Position numbers and translations under genes: made by a program
Notes under the pieces: model-generated
Told to the model about the DNA's origin: nothing
The model's input: the letters and a program-made list of their open reading frames with translations, nothing else
Database searches by the model: none
NCBI GenBank assembly: GCA_018064605.1
Contig: JAGHUX010000012.1
Span: forward strand, 1 to 53,399
Length of the DNA stretch: 53,399 nucleotides
Source of the DNA: Candidatus Limimorpha caballi
Lineage (GTDB): Bacteria > Bacteroidota > Bacteroidia > Bacteroidales > F082
Direction: 5' to 3'
Shown: positions 52,568 through 53,399 of the stretch, piece after piece
How positions within the stretch are numbered: position 1 is the stretch's first letter
Layout of the letters: each line of letters starts with the position of its first letter

Positions 52568-52828
52568 AAAATTTTTCAGATTACAAAAGCTAATTTTCTG
52601 ATAATTTTATCATCTTGATTATCAAGTTGTTGGGCGATTTTCTGCAATAATCTGCAAAAATGTTTTCAAAAAAGGCCTGAAATTATTGAATATCAAACAC
52701 TTGCATTTTTCACAACCAAGATTGGAGGTGCTTTTAAACACGTTGTAACAATATGGTTGTCAAGTTGTTAGCCCCAAAATTGCAAAAATTTGCAAACGCA
52801 AAAAAAATTTTTGTTTGTGATAAGGATG
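52568..52828. other. Divergent control region between the TPR regulator and the DUF3244-like gene
   Basis: AT-rich and non-coding. A ten-base core, TCAAGTTGTT, appears at 52622-52631 and 52760-52769, each followed by GGGC or AGCC, a pair of possible operator sites. Several TTGCAAA/TCTGCAA words cluster at 52640-52660 and 52780-52800. No hairpin with a T tail is seen. Confidence 0.4.
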
Positions 52829-52836
52829 TAATTTTG
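52829..52836 (+). promoter_or_regulatory. -7 element for the DUF3244-like gene
   Basis: TAATTTTG followed by CCA, 51 bases before the ATG at 52888. A TTG lies about 15 bases upstream, closer than usual. Confidence 0.45.
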
Positions 52837-52887
52837 CCATCGGAATTCCAAAAGTAACTGAATGTCAAATTTAAAAATTTGAAAAAA

Positions 52888-53205
52888 ATGAAGAAAAAGT
52901 TATTTGCAATCATTTCAATCTTAATATTGATGTCGCATGTCGTTTATGCGGGGACACCAATAAGAATAGTGAAAACGAATTATGATTACACAGGTCAAAA
53001 AGACGGCATTGAGGACGAAATCTCCGCCTCCATCGACGGCCACGCGCTAACTATTTACATAAACGAGAACGTAGGCATAGCGCACATCGTCGTCACCAAC
53101 TCGAACGGCGTCTATATCGACCGCGACAACATCCCTCACACGCCCGACATGGCGACGCTGCTCATCGATGACGAGGGCCTCTACACGGTGACGATAACAT
53201 CCTGA
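52888..53205 (+). CDS. Small secreted DUF3244-like protein
   Basis: 105 residues from the ATG at 52888 (a TTG nine bases upstream is also in frame). Signal peptide of about 21 residues (MKKKLFAIISILILMSHVVY, cleaved near AGTP). The mature part is an 80-residue beta sandwich with the pattern of DUF3244: ISASIDGHALTIYINENVG, VVTNSNGVYI, and a C-terminal DEGLYTVTITS. The function of the family is unknown; these proteins are small, secreted and common in Bacteroidales beside regulators of the type next door. Confidence 0.75.
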   Translation: MKKKLFAIISILILMSHVVYAGTPIRIVKTNYDYTGQKDGIEDEISASIDGHALTIYINENVGIAHIVVTNSNGVYIDRDNIPHTPDMATLLIDDEGLYTVTITS

Positions 53206-53297
53206 CGAATCCTGTTCGCAACGCATGACGAAATGGGCAAATTCAAAGACCGGGAGTGAATTTGTTTTTATATAATACATTGAATATTAACAAATTA

Positions 53298-53306
53298 CCC
53301 CCCCCC
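53298..53306. repeat. Poly-C tract of nine bases
   Basis: Nine consecutive C residues in an otherwise AT-rich region, about 30 bases upstream of a strong promoter. Such homopolymers slip during replication and sequencing; length should be treated with care. Confidence 0.8.
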
Positions 53307-53334
53307 GAAAAATCAAAAAAATATCATAAAATTG

Positions 53335-53364
53335 TTGGAAGTAAGAATATAAAATGTAACTTTG
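53335..53364 (+). promoter_or_regulatory. Strong promoter firing out of the window
   Basis: TTG (53335-53337), 19 bases, TAACTTTG (53357-53364) followed by CAA: an ideal match in both boxes and spacing. The only ATG after it in the window (near 53383) opens a four-codon frame, so the gene lies beyond the right edge. Confidence 0.75.
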
Positions 53365-53399
53365 CAAATGTAATTCAATACAATGTTTAACAATTAAAA

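Noticed and set aside
1..53399. tRNA, rRNA, insertion sequence or prophage
   Set aside because: No cloverleaf, ribosomal RNA segment, transposase or integrase was recognised in the gaps or the reading frames.

Overview
The window looks like a chromosome segment of an uncultured Bacteroidota bacterium, most likely order Bacteroidales. The evidence is a complete type IX secretion core (porP, gldK, gldL, gldM, gldN) plus the accessory lipoprotein PorW/SprE, a secreted protein with a type IX C-terminal sorting domain, a U32/S46/S41 peptidase repertoire typical of the phylum, and many promoters with the Bacteroidota -7 element TAnnTTTG. L32 is the two-cysteine form better known from Flavobacteriia, so I do not place it in Bacteroidaceae. 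I saw no tRNA, rRNA, insertion sequence, phage or CRISPR array. Most of the window is ordinary core genome.

Layout. 1-820: the end of a secreted-protein gene, then a scar where the 3' end of phosphoglycerate kinase abuts a piece of an RHS-repeat gene. 1.2-4.1 kb: a DUF4143-type ATPase and a type IX cargo protein. 4.2-7.8 kb (minus): candidate sRNA, then rpmF, DUF177, an S41 protease and fabD. 7.8-12.5 kb (minus): porW, a bactofilin, a small membrane protein, folE and a Bax-inhibitor-like protein. 12.7-17 kb (plus): dnaX, an acyltransferase, an M23-like protein without its catalytic domain, and rseP. 17.1-23 kb (plus): the type IX secretion core, closed by a 19-bp hairpin. 23-27.6 kb: DEAD-box helicase, serine hydrolase, and a response regulator with a histidine kinase that has no sensor domain. 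27.7-31.3 kb (plus): a candidate structured small RNA, pgi, a U32 protein and a PHP phosphatase. 31.4-35.5 kb (plus): a second DUF4143 ATPase, a PrsW-like protease and a DPP7-type S46 peptidase. 35.6-39.5 kb (plus): metF, a detached MetH activation domain and metH. 39.5-40.1 kb: a YoeB-type toxin-antitoxin pair. 40.1-43.1 kb (minus): gapA, trxB and a PAP2 phosphatase. 43.2-48.3 kb: a 1373-residue dikinase-like protein lacking the PEP barrel, and a nucleoside-gate membrane protein. 48.3-53.4 kb: 34-bp tandem repeats, a DPP11-type S46 peptidase, a membrane TPR regulator facing a small secreted DUF3244-like protein, and a strong promoter firing out of the window.

How the genes work together. The type IX proteins form the outer-membrane export machine, and PorW joins it. 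The two S46 peptidases have complementary S1 residues (Gly and Arg), fitting a peptide-based diet. MetF, the activation protein and MetH make a self-contained folate/B12 methionine module. The points most worth a second look are the two candidate small RNAs, the orphan dikinase, the PGK/RHS chimera, and a family of imperfect stutter repeats that recurs in many gaps and has entered coding sequence at metH and at the activation gene.
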